Made by a program: the position numbers and the translations under genes
Shown here: positions 27,703 to 38,423 of the stretch, piece by piece
How the letters are laid out: every line of letters begins with the position of its first letter
How positions within the stretch are numbered: position 1 is the stretch's first letter
Assembly: GCA_014925825.1 (NCBI GenBank)
Contig: JACGCK010000011.1
Span: forward strand, 496,001-560,000
DNA length: 64,000 nucleotides
Reading direction: 5' to 3'
Source: Pholiota molesta
Taxonomy: Eukaryota; Basidiomycota; Agaricomycetes; Agaricales; Strophariaceae
The notes under the pieces: generated by a model
Databases searched by the model: none
The model's input: only the letters and a program-made list of their open reading frames with translations
Told to the model about the DNA's origin: nothing

Positions 27703-30272
27703 CTATGGGTAACTCGGGATGTGGTTGCGATCTCGTTCGGAACTGGTCGAAAAATGGTGTGCAGTGGATCTACTTGGAACAAAACTGTTAGGCATAAAAC
27801 GGGCCTGCGCGTTATTCGCGCCGCCTGTACTATTATCCACATCCATAAAGTCATGGGCATCATCATGCCCATCCGCAGGCTCCGCTTTGACTCTGGGCAA
27901 CTGCAGCACCTTGCTGATCTTCGGCCAGTGCTGTTCCCGGATCGTAATCAACACCTCGATAGCGCGCACCGCCGTTTCCGCCGTCTTCCTCCCGTGCTCC
28001 CGTTTCGACACCTCCGTGAAGGTGTGCAGTGCCGAGTCGATGGCACGATTTGAAGCAGTCACTTTGTCCTGCAATGGCAGCTGCGACATGACCGTGATCA
28101 GCGCCACCGACGCCTCGAACAGCGAGAAGCAGCCCTCGAAGAGCCAGCAGTTCCCAGGATACGTAGGCGCGGACAGATCGTCGTTCGGTCGGAAAAGCGA
28201 CTGATACGCTGCAGTTTGATACCGAATCACTTGCATGGAGAGGTTGATGCACTCCACCATCGTCTGTCGCATAAGAGGCGGCGGCTGAGGAGCGCGTCCT
28301 TGTCCCGTAGAAGAAGCAATGTAAAGTTTCAATCGCCCAGTGAGGAACCACGTGTGCAGCGTGTAGCGTTGGCGAGCTAGAATCTTCATTTCGTTCGAGT
28401 TACATTCCTGAAGTATCGGAGCGTCGAGATTAAGCTGATACTCGGATGGAAGACGCTCTTCCCACTCTTGGAACTTGCGGTCCATCTCAAAGAAAACCCC
28501 ACAGCCAGGAAAATGGTTCGTGAAACACTAGAGCGAGGATATCAATAGGTTAGTACATTCCTCAAAGGCAAAGAAAGAGCAAAAATCCAATCACCCTCTC
28601 CAAAGCATCTCCAAGTAATTCCATCAGACTGACTGTGACGTTTTGCCCAACATTGAAGAGATTACGCGAACCATCCGCATTATGTGGTGAATATGGCGCA
28701 ACGTCATATATTTGAGGCCGAAGAACTTGAGGTCTACTCAGAGCCGTCGAATACGTCCTGTCAAACGATCAGTTAGCATCAACCAAATTCTAAAGTAAGA
28801 AGGTCCAATGGCAGAAAATGCTTACTTATCCGACATAAACAGACCCCACCAAGCACGTCTCCTGAGTAGCTTTTCATCGGCTGACATCATCTGCCACAGT
28901 TTCCACTCGGGATCGCGGTGCAGGCCGACGGCCATCGCATTTCTTATCGCATTGCCCACCAATTTCCACGCCTCGCTGATACGGCCGCGCTCAGCAAGAT
29001 AGTCGCAGAGCAAGGGCGTCGCAAGGCATCCAAGCACCGTCCCGTCCGCCGCCGAGACCATAAACGACGCACTCGGCACATCCATGTAATCGTCCTCGAC
29101 CATACGCCGGGCCATCATCGCACACATAAAATAGTCATCGCTACACCGCGTAGTCGGGTGTCTGCTGACATCGTCATACGCCGCCTGCGGAGCCGAGGCC
29201 AGGATCGCGAACATCAGCATCAGCCAGTTCGCGTTGATCTGCGACGCGCTCGCTTGGCGCTGTTGCAGGCTCGCCCACATCTGCCCGCGTGTCCCGCGCA
29301 ACCAGTCCTCAGGGATCCCGTACCGCCAATTGACGTCGGCGAAAAACGCGGCCGTCAACGTCTCGACAACCACCATCGCCGGCAGATTCGGTACAAGGTC
29401 TTCGATGGTAGCGGCGAATGGTATGTCAGAGAAGCGTTGGACGGGTTGGCGAAATTCAGACATGACCGCTGTCGATTGTGCGTATAAGAACCGTGGAATG
29501 GTCTTTGCCGTCATCTGCAAAATACATAAATCAGTGGTCTTGAACAGACATGATAGAAGATAAACACGTCTCTCTCACCGCATGCAAAGCACAGATAAGA
29601 CTGCCCCTCCCAATAAACTCTCCATGATGGGCCAGCGATAACTGCGCGAGCGTCGATGTTGCTTCGTAAGTATCTTCGTCGAGGGGTAAGGGTGAGGGTC
29701 CTATTTCCGGCTCGTCCTCCACATCCGCCAAAGCGTGCTCAGCAAAATGTTGAGCAGGGGACTTGTGTTGTGCGCCTTCAGATGTCTGGGTACTGCTGGC
29801 CCCACCGTTCACAGAATCAGTGACGCCAGAGAACGGAGGGGTGGACTGCAGCCGACTTGACGGCGATCGCGCAGCGCTCGGGGAACTGCAGTTCTCTCGA
29901 GCCTGCTCGAGCTCACGTTCGAGCGCCGCAATGCGCTGCTTGAGGTCCACCACCAGTGCGTTTGGGTCAGGGGCCTTCGCATCTTTTACTGCGCTTGCGG
30001 GTGGCCGTGCGGGTGGTGGGCGCGCCAGCGGTACAGACTCCCAGCGACATAGATGGGCGATTCCTCGACTGATGCACAGGGAACAGGGGTGCTTTCGATC
30101 GCATTTCTACGCAAAAGGGCCATCGTTAACGACATTCGGGCATACGCAAGATGTCCCCGAGCATAAGTACCTGACGCCGTTTCGTACACTCGACGCAGCT
30201 CAGGCGTAGTCTCCGTCGTGTCTTCTTCGTCTTCGATTGAGATTGCTCGGCTTGCGATGATTCTGACTCCAT
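27703..30272 (-). CDS. Zn2Cys6 fungal-specific transcription factor
   Basis: There are five exons: 30272-30171, 30106-29579, 29514-28826, 28758-28595 and 28527-27703. The binuclear zinc cluster is split by intron 1 and reads CVECTKRRQ, then KCDRKHPCSLCISRGIAHLC, the standard C-x2-C-x6-C-x5-C-x2-C-x8-C. A short coiled coil follows (VVDLKQRIAALERELEQAREN). The fungal-specific regulatory domain then spans roughly residues 260-700, with the family mark RRRAWWGLFMSDK and PTYPGNCWLFEGCFSLFEAS-like helices. Such proteins bind CGG-type DNA sites in the nucleus; the target pathway is unknown. Exon 4 needs one extra base removed near 28740 to stay in frame. This is the only apparent insertion I found in the window; most of the others are losses. 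The gene is tandem with the CoA carrier upstream. Confidence 0.85.
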
Positions 30273-30625
30273 GTAGAGTATTAGGAAGCGATAGCAAGAG
30301 GGCAAGGTACAGTATGTGCCCCACCCTGGCTTCGGGGTGCTTGGTAAAAGATAGTCGCAGAGGTAAATACGCCGGGAAAGTGACCTGTTGCCACTGCTGT
30401 TGGGGCACAATTAGAATATACTTATGTACGCAAATAATAGGGTAGCCGGTCACAAGCCCAGATTGATGCCTTCTGGTGGCAGTGGTGCAGAGTGTGTGAT
30501 ATCCGGCACGCCGAGATCCGTACAGCGCCGTCGAGCGCCCGTATGAAGCTGTTGAGGCTAACTTTCACTCAACGATCGTGCTGTGCCAAAACCAATTATC
30601 AAAGACTGTACTGTTGCAACAAGAA

Positions 30626-31832
30626 TTATACATCGAGGATCCTTTTACCACTTTGCCAGACCGCGAAGCTCACGGCCGTCATGGGAATTATCTTCAGATA
30701 GCCTATACTCAAACCAACATAAAATCCTCTCCACCCCGAGTTCTTCCATATCGTAGACACAGTTTCTCCCCAACGGAGCCATCTGTCGGGTCGGGTGATG
30801 CCCCCAATTTGCATTCGTCTTCGGACCACCTCGAAAGGGTACGATGCCGTTTGCGCAACAGCACCCGATACAGCGCCGATGCCCAGATCGGCTATGGGCG
30901 TGGGTGTCTCGTGGCCAGTCTTCGAAGGCGGCAGGAAACGTTGTCGCAGGAAGCCCCAGCTCAGAAACGACACCCCGGCGTAGGGAATCATCCCCAGGAC
31001 GGTAACAGTGAACCCGCGGTAGAACTTCAATACCGGAAAGCGTTCGAGGAGTGATTTGGCGGCGGAGCCTTCGGGTATTGATGCTGTTGCACGTCCTTCT
31101 GCATAGATATGCTTTGCAGCGCGTAGGAAGGAAGGACGAGCTTCTTCCTTTGGGCTTTTAGCCATTCGTGTATGGAACGCCATCCTTACTCGGATCACCT
31201 CTAAGGGATATGTGCAGAAGACAGACATTGTACCTATGACGTATATAGTAAGCTGATGCTGCGACGGAACTGAAGAAGGGGCAAACCGGAAATAGAGCCT
31301 GCGAGAAACCGACGAAGATTCGTCTCTTGCTCTCGTGTAGGCATTAATATCTATCGATTCTGTTTAAATGGCTTCGTAGACGAGCCAATAGAGTTGGAAC
31401 CTCACGTAATGAACTTGGTCGTATGCCATGAATTTTATGGCCGCATAGGGGAAAATACGAAGCAGGGTTGCAGAGTGTCCTTGGAATAGCCCTCGGAAGC
31501 CTGCAGTCGTGTATATCTTCTTTCCTGCCGCGAAGGCACCGCTCCAGCTCCCTAAAACGTGCGATAAGATCCTATTCACGCTGTTTCACGAAACCCGCCG
31601 GAACTTACCTGCATACTTCTGGAAGTCTGGATTAGAGGTCTGGAAAAGGATCTTGACGCGGTCAAGTGGGGCGACAACAGTTTTTGCCTATCCACAGCGA
31701 TAAGCGCGTTACCGCGGGTTCAACGTAACGTGGACGTACGACACACCCCGCAACTCCACCGGCGAGACCAGAACGGGAGATGTAATGCAGAGATTGCTTG
31801 TCGTGTTTCGCGGATGCGGCATTTGAACTCAT
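30626..31832 (-). CDS. leu5: Mitochondrial coenzyme A transporter (Leu5 / SLC25A42 type)
   Basis: There are five exons: 31832-31740, 31687-31609, 31551-31406, 31350-31287 and 31233-30626. All are in frame, giving 329 residues, typical of the mitochondrial carrier family. The three Px[DE]xx[KR]xR-type repeats are visible: [27 protein letters not shown] and [15 protein letters not shown]. Conserved partners [21 protein letters not shown] and FLAGSIS are also present. The close match to Leu5-like sequences in the second repeat and its [19 protein letters not shown] context is why I choose CoA (or its precursor) import over other carriers. It sits in the inner mitochondrial membrane. The start ATG at 31832 is only 263 bp from the hop2 start on the opposite strand. 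Confidence 0.85.
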
Positions 31833-32095
31833 TCGCGTAGCCGGGAGGGCATAAAGGGACGCTGCGGGCGATTTGTCAGAGGCGAGCACGGTGTTGGGCG
31901 AGAGCAAGAGACGACGTACACGGCGTGATTGCCTCCCAGTTGGCGATGAGAACAGAAGAAAATGACAAATGCAACAGCTGGGCCAAGTTCCGCCCCTCAT
32001 CTCGGCTCGCCCGGCAACCCGTATCCGCCACCGCGCGCCTCCCCGCTGTGCCGCACCCCACACCACTTGACTCCGTCCAATTGCATCCCGCATCG
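31833..32095. promoter_or_regulatory. Shared divergent promoter, CoA carrier / hop2
   Basis: This is a 263-bp gap between two head-to-head start codons. No TATA box is obvious. It pairs a constitutive mitochondrial gene with a meiosis gene. Confidence 0.4.
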
Positions 32096-33181
32096 ATGTC
32101 ATCCAACCCAAGGCAGAACCCAAAGTCGCAGTTCTCAAAGGTCAAGAAGGTTCGTTTACTGCTCATCATGTCTTTGGCTCGCCTCACTCTTAAGCTGAGG
32201 ACAAAGTTTTGGAATATGTCAAAAAAGTATGCGACATAAATTCTTCGCAGTGACGCCTCGCTTGGCTCATCTAACTGTTCACCTGTCAGATGAATCGTCC
32301 CTATGGCGCAGTTGATGTTGCTGCCAACCTCAAAGGCGCAGTTCCCAAAACCGCGACCCAAAAAATCCTTGTTGCCTTGGCTGAGAAGGGTGAACTTGTG
32401 CAGAAAGTTTATGGCGAGCTTTGCTTTTTTCGTACTTGCAGACCCATCGAACGCGATGATTGTAGGAAAAACAACATTCTTCGTGTACAATCAAGCAAAG
32501 ATCGATTGTCTCCCTCAAGAGAAAATCACTGCTCTCAACACAGAACTCGCACAGTGGAAGACGAGAACAAAGAACTAGCGACACAAGTTCGAACGCTCTC
32601 AACAGGTAATCAAAAAGCCTATAATGATGTTTGACCCGTTTGGAATTGCGCATATACTTGTTCACAGAGCTTGCTAAAATCAAGGCAACACCAACGGATG
32701 GTGAAATTGATACCCAAATCGCCAGTGTCCAGGAATCGGTGTGTTCTCTGTTTCCACAGTACCCGAATGACTTTGAATGCTTACCATTCTGAAGATTGCG
32801 AAGACGAACAAAACACTAGATCCTCTTCGTTCTGGCGCGCCTCCAATTTCTGCTGAACAACTGGAGCAGATATATGCAGACTGGGCTAAATGGAGAGCCG
32901 AATGGGTCCGACGCAGAAAGGTGTTCTTGACGTATGTTCTGCTCTGTCGCGAAGGGCGAAAGACTCTATGGCTGGAGCTAAGAAATGCTCGAACGCTAAC
33001 TTACGCTGATGAACCATGCAGGTTCTGGCAACTGGCAACTGATGCGCTACCTCCTCAGGATGCCAAAGAATTGGAGGAAGATCTTGGCATCGAGAATGAC
33101 ACTCCTGAGCACGTTATTCTGGAACAAGGCTCGTTATGTCGTCAAAACCAGGCTAATTCGTTGAAAAGGAAGCGACTGTGA
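32096..33181 (+). CDS. hop2: Homologous-pairing protein 2 (Hop2/TBPIP), meiotic
   Basis: The winged-helix N-terminus is clear: VAVLKGQEAEDKVLEYVKK, then MNRPYGAVDVAANLKGAVPK, KILVALAEKGELVQKVYG and TTFFVYNQ. A coiled coil follows (ITALNTELAQ, ENKELATQVRTLS, ELAKIKATPTDGEIDTQIAS) and then the C-terminal domain (SAEQLEQIYADWAKWRAEWV, FWQLATDALPPQDAKELEED, ENDTPEH). The protein ends in a basic nuclear-type tail, SLKRKRL. Hop2 works with Mnd1 to help Dmc1/Rad51 pair homologous chromosomes in meiosis. Two apparent one-base losses lie near 32100 (just after the ATG) and 32552 (GG read as G). The intron after VYG appears to use a GC donor (near 32413). The junction near 32740-32800 is not firmly placed. 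Confidence 0.85.
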
Positions 33182-33777
33182 TGTTTTCTTGTGTCATGCT
33201 GTGCTATGGCTGTTCTGAATCTGCTTTCTCTCTTTATGTTATTTGATGTCTGACCAATCAAACCTCTTCGAAGTCTTGGCGTTTCTCTCTTCTGAGGATC
33301 TACACGAAGTATGAACTTTTTCTTTTCCGCGAAGGAGTCGGCCCCCGGTTTCTGATACAACTTGACGTGTTTATGATGTCACCTGCGCTGATTGTTTTCC
33401 CACTTCTTGGTGTTCTCTAACATCCTGGCTGATCATTGTCCTTACGTGAAAGGCGGTAAAGAACCGTCTTCTGCCATCTTGTGGGATGTTTTACTACGTA
33501 CCTGATGGCGATGCTCTCCTCTCCATACTTGCTTCGGACAGACTTTTTTCCGATTTCTCTGTGGAGTAAATCGCAAAGAAAAGGAACTGTTTCTGGGCCA
33601 TTCCGGGATTTCTTGGAGGACAAAGAATTGACAGCGTGTAGGACATATTTTGATGTGGCAGTCATCAGACATAAACTCAAATCAGTAAACTATTCGCCCC
33701 TCCGTACCCTTGAATCCTGCGATGTATTTAAGCTCGGGGAAGGATCACCGTGCGCCCATCGAACATTCACCGCAACG
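33182..33777. other. Intergenic region
   Basis: This lies between hop2 and the secreted SRPBCC gene, both on the plus strand. It holds the hop2 3' UTR and the next promoter. Several short frames here match nothing. Confidence 0.45.
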
Positions 33778-34443
33778 ATGGTCCGAAGCATATTCGCCCT
33801 TGGAGCCTTTTACGCGACATATAGCGCCTTCGGCCAAACGCCGCCGACTAATCTGCCTCCTGCAACCCCTGGCGTATTTAGCGCTCAATCAAGCATCATC
33901 ATCAATGGACCTATCGAGAGAGTCTGGGACATGTTACTTGACTTCCCTGCGTATCCCGATTGGAACCCATTCGTCCGGTGAGCAAAACGCCTTCTTGGCG
34001 CTAAATCTTGCTCAAATACTGAGTAAGTTTGAAGGTCGCAGGTGGTTACAGATGCTTTCTTTGTACCGTTAGGAGACCAAACGCCGCATGAGAACCTGCG
34101 CCTCGTCATCGAGGCGCAGATCCCCCCTCTCCCGACGCCGGTTGATGCAGGCACGCCGCCGAATCTCCTGCATACTCAATATTCATTTGAAAATATTACG
34201 GCAGTCGACACAGCCCGATACCGCGTGGCATGGAACGAGATAATGATCCCAGCGCCCTTACTGAGCGCGGAACGATGGCAGGCGCTGAGCACGGTGAATG
34301 GAAACCAGACATACTACGAGGCGCGCGAAGTGTTCGGTGGGCCTGTGGGATACATAGTGGACGCGCTGTTCGCGCAGGGGCTGCAGGAAGGGTTCGATGC
34401 GCAGGCGGGTGCGCTGAAGGCTCGGGTAGAAAGAGTAGTATAG
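33778..34443 (+). CDS. Secreted SRPBCC/START-like (polyketide cyclase-fold) protein
   Basis: There are two exons, 33778-33977 and 34035-34443, in frame and giving 202 residues. The acceptor before GTCGCAG was chosen because it keeps the phase. The N-terminus MVRSIFALGAFYATYSAFGQ is a signal peptide with a likely cut near residue 19. The rest fits the SRPBCC helix-grip fold: an early strand and helix SSIIINGPIERVWDMLLDFP, the typical YPDWNPFVR, then strands ending in a long C-terminal helix (GLQEGFDAQAGALKARVERV). Such domains bind hydrophobic ligands in a deep cavity. Related small proteins occur widely in bacteria and fungi, mostly intracellular, so export is unusual. The ligand is unknown. 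Two Asn-x-Thr/Ser sites (NIT, NQT) are possible N-glycosylation sites. Confidence 0.7.
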
Positions 34444-34681
34444 CCTTCGGAGCACATGGCCCACCGCGGCAAGTTGACGTCTGGAATTGATGAGTGACGT
34501 AAGGTGCTTGGCTGATGCCTGGATGGCTAACAAAGGGCATGGATGCCGATGGGTGGCTCTGCAGATGTCTCGGATTCCTCCGACGGGCGCAGCCCCTTGG
34601 CTCTGTCTATTCGCAATACCTGCCAGGCCCCACCCTCCGCTATATAGCGCACCGACTCCCTCCCCACCCATACATCCACCC

Positions 34682-35777
34682 ATGTCCTCCCAGTCTCCCG
34701 TGCGTGTACACGTCTCCGCGCTCCGTGCGGCCTTACTCACTCCGCCTCCTAGATTCGGAGGAAATTGGTCATTGTTGGCGACGGCATGTAGACTGTCCTG
34801 CATGTGCTAGCTTGATGGCTGAGCCTTTCGCCACTTCAACAGGTGCCTGCGGAAAGACCTCCTTGTTATGCTCGTTTGCGCTGGGAGAGTTCCCAAAGGA
34901 ATACGTGCGTTTCTCCCTTCGTGGCATCTTTCGCCGTTGTGACCCTCGGTCGGTTTTTTTTAGCAACCAAGTGTGTCCTATGTCTAGCATGCTTCAGCCT
35001 AACATCATACTGATATGCCCTGCCCTCATTGCAGCGGTCTTCGATAATTATGTAGCCGAAATCAGGCTCGATGAAAAGCCCGTTCAACTAGCCCTGTGGG
35101 ACACAGCGTATGTTGCCCTCTTTCCTTCCTTGTCGCCTCTCAATCATCTTGCTTATTCGGCTCCGCCAGTGGGCAGGAAGAGTATGAGGTATGCCATGAC
35201 CCATTATCTGTAAATCCGCAGCGTTTCATGTAAATCATAATCTAGCGCCTTCGACCTATGTCCTATTCCAAGTCTCATGTCATTCTCATTGCGTTCGCCA
35301 TCGACACTCCTGATTCCCTAGAGAATGTAACATCAAAAGTACGTGTATTTTGGTGTCTGCGTCCCAAGTTCCAGGCTAATCTCGGTTTCATGGCGTAAGT
35401 GGATTGAAGAAGTACGAAGTATCTGTGGATCTACTATACCTGTCATCCTTGTGGGATGCAAGGCCGATCTACGGCCAACAAATGAAGAGGAAGCATCTCC
35501 AGACAATTCTCGCAAATATGTGACCCGGGAACAAGGCGAGAGAGTGGCCAATATCATCGGAGCTCGGGCCTACAAGGAATGCTCCGCGCTCAAAATTGAA
35601 GGTGTCGACGAGGTATTCGAAACCGCGACGCGCGCGAGCATGCTCATGCGCGACGGTGTTCCAAGCCACGGCGCGCATCTCGAGACCGCGAAACACCACA
35701 GGCGACGAAGTAGCGGCAAGAGCGCCGTCCAGGAACACGAAGAGAACAAAAGCTGGGGCTGCTGTGTCGTTTGCTAA
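34682..35777 (+). CDS. rho2: Rho2-like small GTPase with a 7-nt microexon
   Basis: There are eight exons: 34682-34699, 34753-34783, 34843-34904, 34964-34970, 35035-35107, 35170-35188, 35246-35338 and 35400-35777. They sum to 681 nt (226 residues), and all introns are 53-64 bp. Motifs are P-loop GDGACGKTS, switch I QPTVFDNY, switch II WDTAGQEEYE, guanine-binding GCKAD, and a C-terminal CAAX box CVVC after a basic stretch (HHRRRSSGK), so it should be prenylated and membrane-bound. The effector and DTPDSLENV segments fit Rho2 best; Rho3/Rho4 are alternatives. Rho2 acts in cell-wall integrity signalling. Switch I is complete only with the 7-nt exon CAACCAA, which is preceded by a T8AG acceptor. 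Intron 2 has a GC donor (G|GCATGT), needed for the GDGACGKT frame. Confidence 0.9.
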
Positions 35778-37452
35778 GTTTGGGCTATGCACCACGCGTT
35801 TCTGTCTCTTCTGGTCCTTTTATTACCCCCTTAGCATATCCATACCTCATGACATCTGCTCATACTTTGGTGAATATCCCCATCGGACTAACAATATGTA
35901 CGCACGCACACCTATGTATGTCCTCTTTTCGATTATCTCTCATCTACTGTTACCGTTATATCTTGGTTCATACATATTACTGTTTTGCAAGACATAGATA
36001 GCACATATGGGACTCTGTTACAATCAGTTGCCCTCGTCCCCGTCCCAAACATCTTGTTGTAATTGCTCTCTTGTTATCTACTTTTTTCTTAACAAAAACG
36101 TTGGGTCTCCGATAGCCTGGTGCCCAGCAATGTCGGCCCACATTGAAAAGTCATTTACCTTTTTAGGGCCAATGACTCTTGAATGACAGACGGAATGGGA
36201 ATGTATTTTGGCTGACACTCCGACTGACATGACATCATGTGATTGTTCCGTCTTGACCGGCGTCTCTGATTCGTCGTTGCGGAACGACCCCCCGATAATA
36301 ACACCCGCATATAAACCGGGCCGCGGCCCGCGAGCGCTTCAGTTTTAGGTTTGGGCGTCTTCCGCGTGATGGAACTTCAGAGCGCGACGTTTTATCATTT
36401 ATGTACGTTTCCATCGCAGTATTTTGAGGAATAAAAAAAATCTTAAGTAGGTGGATCGGCGGAGACTGTCGAGCCGTCCAAAGGGCTATATAGCATATGC
36501 ACAAGTAGTTGAAGCTTAATCTTTTAGTCCAGCAGGACCGTACTCCGGGCCAAGTTTCAACTCCGGGCACCATGGGGTATGTAATCACATACCAAAAGGA
36601 TTAGGGCGAGAATCCTTCACGGTCATTGGAAAATCTAGCACCGCAGCTTGGTATCCAACAAATATCCAACAGGATTAGCACCGTGGCTCAGAACGCCCTG
36701 AATTCTTTACTTCATTGACTCCCGACTGAAAGAAGGTAGGTAACCGTAGGTAGATGTGCTTCGCCAAGTTAATGACATCTTTGATGATAATAGGAAGGGA
36801 GATCATATCACGTCGTCCAGATTCATGACTGTTTGAATGGGATGGAGGGCGTGTTGCTCGAAATTTTGCATGAGGAAATGAGTGATAAAGCCACAGTGGG
36901 GAGTGGGTACGACGGAAGGGAATTTGACACGTCCTGCACCACTCATATTCCTAAATTCGCTGGAGAGACGGTGTGACGGTCGTGCTGATGACAGGTTCGT
37001 AAAGATCGTCGAAAATATCTTGCAGCACGAAGTTTGCCTTCATAGACCGTATGTATGACCTGGTTGACGACCAACATCGACATTCATCTTGCTTCCCCGA
37101 GTCTGCGTTTGCAAATGTTCGTCGCGGTCTCAAGATTTTGGCCACCAATGAGTGCAGATGCAGTGCAAGTGGTGCCAGAGCTTGTCAAACAGCGCCAATT
37201 GCGTTTTCTTGCTATGAATCTTGTCTTTATTCATATTTTACAATCACTGGCAGTTTGCGCCTGTTGATCCCAGTACTATGCGCGGATTGAGGTCTCCTTT
37301 CTAATGGCCCGTCAAATCCAGGTGAACGATGGGATGACTCAAAGCCCTTTATGAATCTTTCCATTAGATTAAGTTGGGATATCGATACAGAGATAATAGT
37401 ATACATCGAACCTCTATGTGTTGTCCATCATGCAATTCTCTAGTATGGGAGA
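35778..37452. other. Intergenic region, convergent 3' ends
   Basis: This is 1.7 kb between rho2 and isa2, which point towards each other. No gene with family motifs is present. The open frames at 36235-36588 and 36951-37290 are short and unsupported. Confidence 0.45.
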
Positions 37453-38176
37453 CTACTCCTTCAATTCCCAACTCACGCCGCAACCACATCCGCTACCTTT
37501 AGATTGAGGGTTATTTGTGATTTGAAAGCTGCTTCCAATGAGTTCCGTGGCAAAATCGATGGTCGAACCGTTCAGCAAGGATAGTGATACAGCATCGATC
37601 AGAATATTAGAAGGCTTGATACTCGGATGACTAAATTGACTAAAGACCAGAGTTTGAGAAGAAAAGTCACGGTGGAGTTATGGCACTCACTAATCATCCG
37701 GCGAACGACTTGTTGCCAGCTTCATCTTATACTGGTAACCGTGACATCCACCCGACTCCACCGATACTCGTAGTGCAGCATCTGAGTTTTTCTCCCGTTC
37801 AGCAATTTTCATTAATTGCTATGGTGGGTATCAATTAAAATAAAATGGGTAGAACCTAATAATGTAGGCTTACCTCTGCAGCGCGGTCTGTTATTTCGAG
37901 CTTCACTTTCTCTGGTGGTATTAGTTCGACGTCAAGTTCCTCCTTTTCGATGTCCGCTTGCGAGGGTGCAGATAGGACGACAGTTGGCTTTGTTGGTAAT
38001 GATGATGCCAAGGCTGCTCTTCGTGGTACAGTGGTAGAGATGTTTCGTCGAAGCGAATAAGCTCTTTGACTCGTCGTTCGCTGCGGAGAATGTAAGCAGG
38101 GTCGAGTTCCTGGCAGACGTCGAAGAAGGCGGGGCAAGCTGCTGAATGTTTGGGATAGTCTGATGGACGGCGACAT
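37453..38176 (-). CDS. isa2: Mitochondrial iron-sulfur assembly protein Isa2-like (IscA family)
   Basis: Exon 1 is 38176-37874; two more exons follow, separated by short introns, to the TAG at 37455-37453. The first about 60 residues are rich in Arg, Ser and Leu without acids (RLSQTFSSLPRLLRRLPGTR), a mitochondrial targeting sequence. The A-type domain follows with its three conserved cysteines: VSVESGGCHGYQYKMKL and, at the end, GSGCGCGVSW. ISA1/ISA2 help insert [4Fe-4S] clusters into mitochondrial enzymes such as aconitase. The segment ILIDAVSLSLLNGSTIDF is typical of the family. I call Isa2 over Isa1 from the spacing and the C-terminal context; this split is less certain than the family. 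Confidence 0.85.
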
Positions 38177-38377
38177 TCTTGGGGTCTATTAGAAGATATG
38201 CCGAGAGAATGTGGCCAGGAGGCCTACTGTTGTCGCGGTTGCTGGGAAACAACCATTCGATCCCTTGGAAGGCAGACTCCAGAGTCCCTTGACAAATGGC
38301 CACCACGATCACGTGCTAACTACACTTACGCACGCATGGCCGGACCGTATGTTTCCTGGGTTCGACTAGGCTCGTGA

Positions 38378-38423
38378 CCAGCCGTTTCTTCAAACTCCGC
38401 AACCTCGTTGAAGAAACGGCTGG
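38378..38423. repeat. Perfect 16-bp inverted repeat (hairpin, 14-nt loop)
   Basis: The left arm at 38378-38393 (CCAGCCGTTTCTTCAA) and the right arm at 38408-38423 (TTGAAGAAACGGCTGG) are exact reverse complements, with 14 nt between. The bases just outside do not pair. It lies about 200 bp upstream of the isa2 start codon. Confidence 0.85.

Noticed and set aside
28918..29487. Plus-strand 189-codon open frame rich in Arg and His
   Set aside because: It is the complement of the regulatory domain of the Zn2Cys6 factor, which carries the recognisable motifs.
38355..38372. T-arm-like sequence (CCTGGGTTCGACTAGG)
   Set aside because: The loop is 6 nt instead of 7 and no anticodon or D arm precedes it. 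Another TTCGA stretch near 39530 also lacks the rest of a tRNA.
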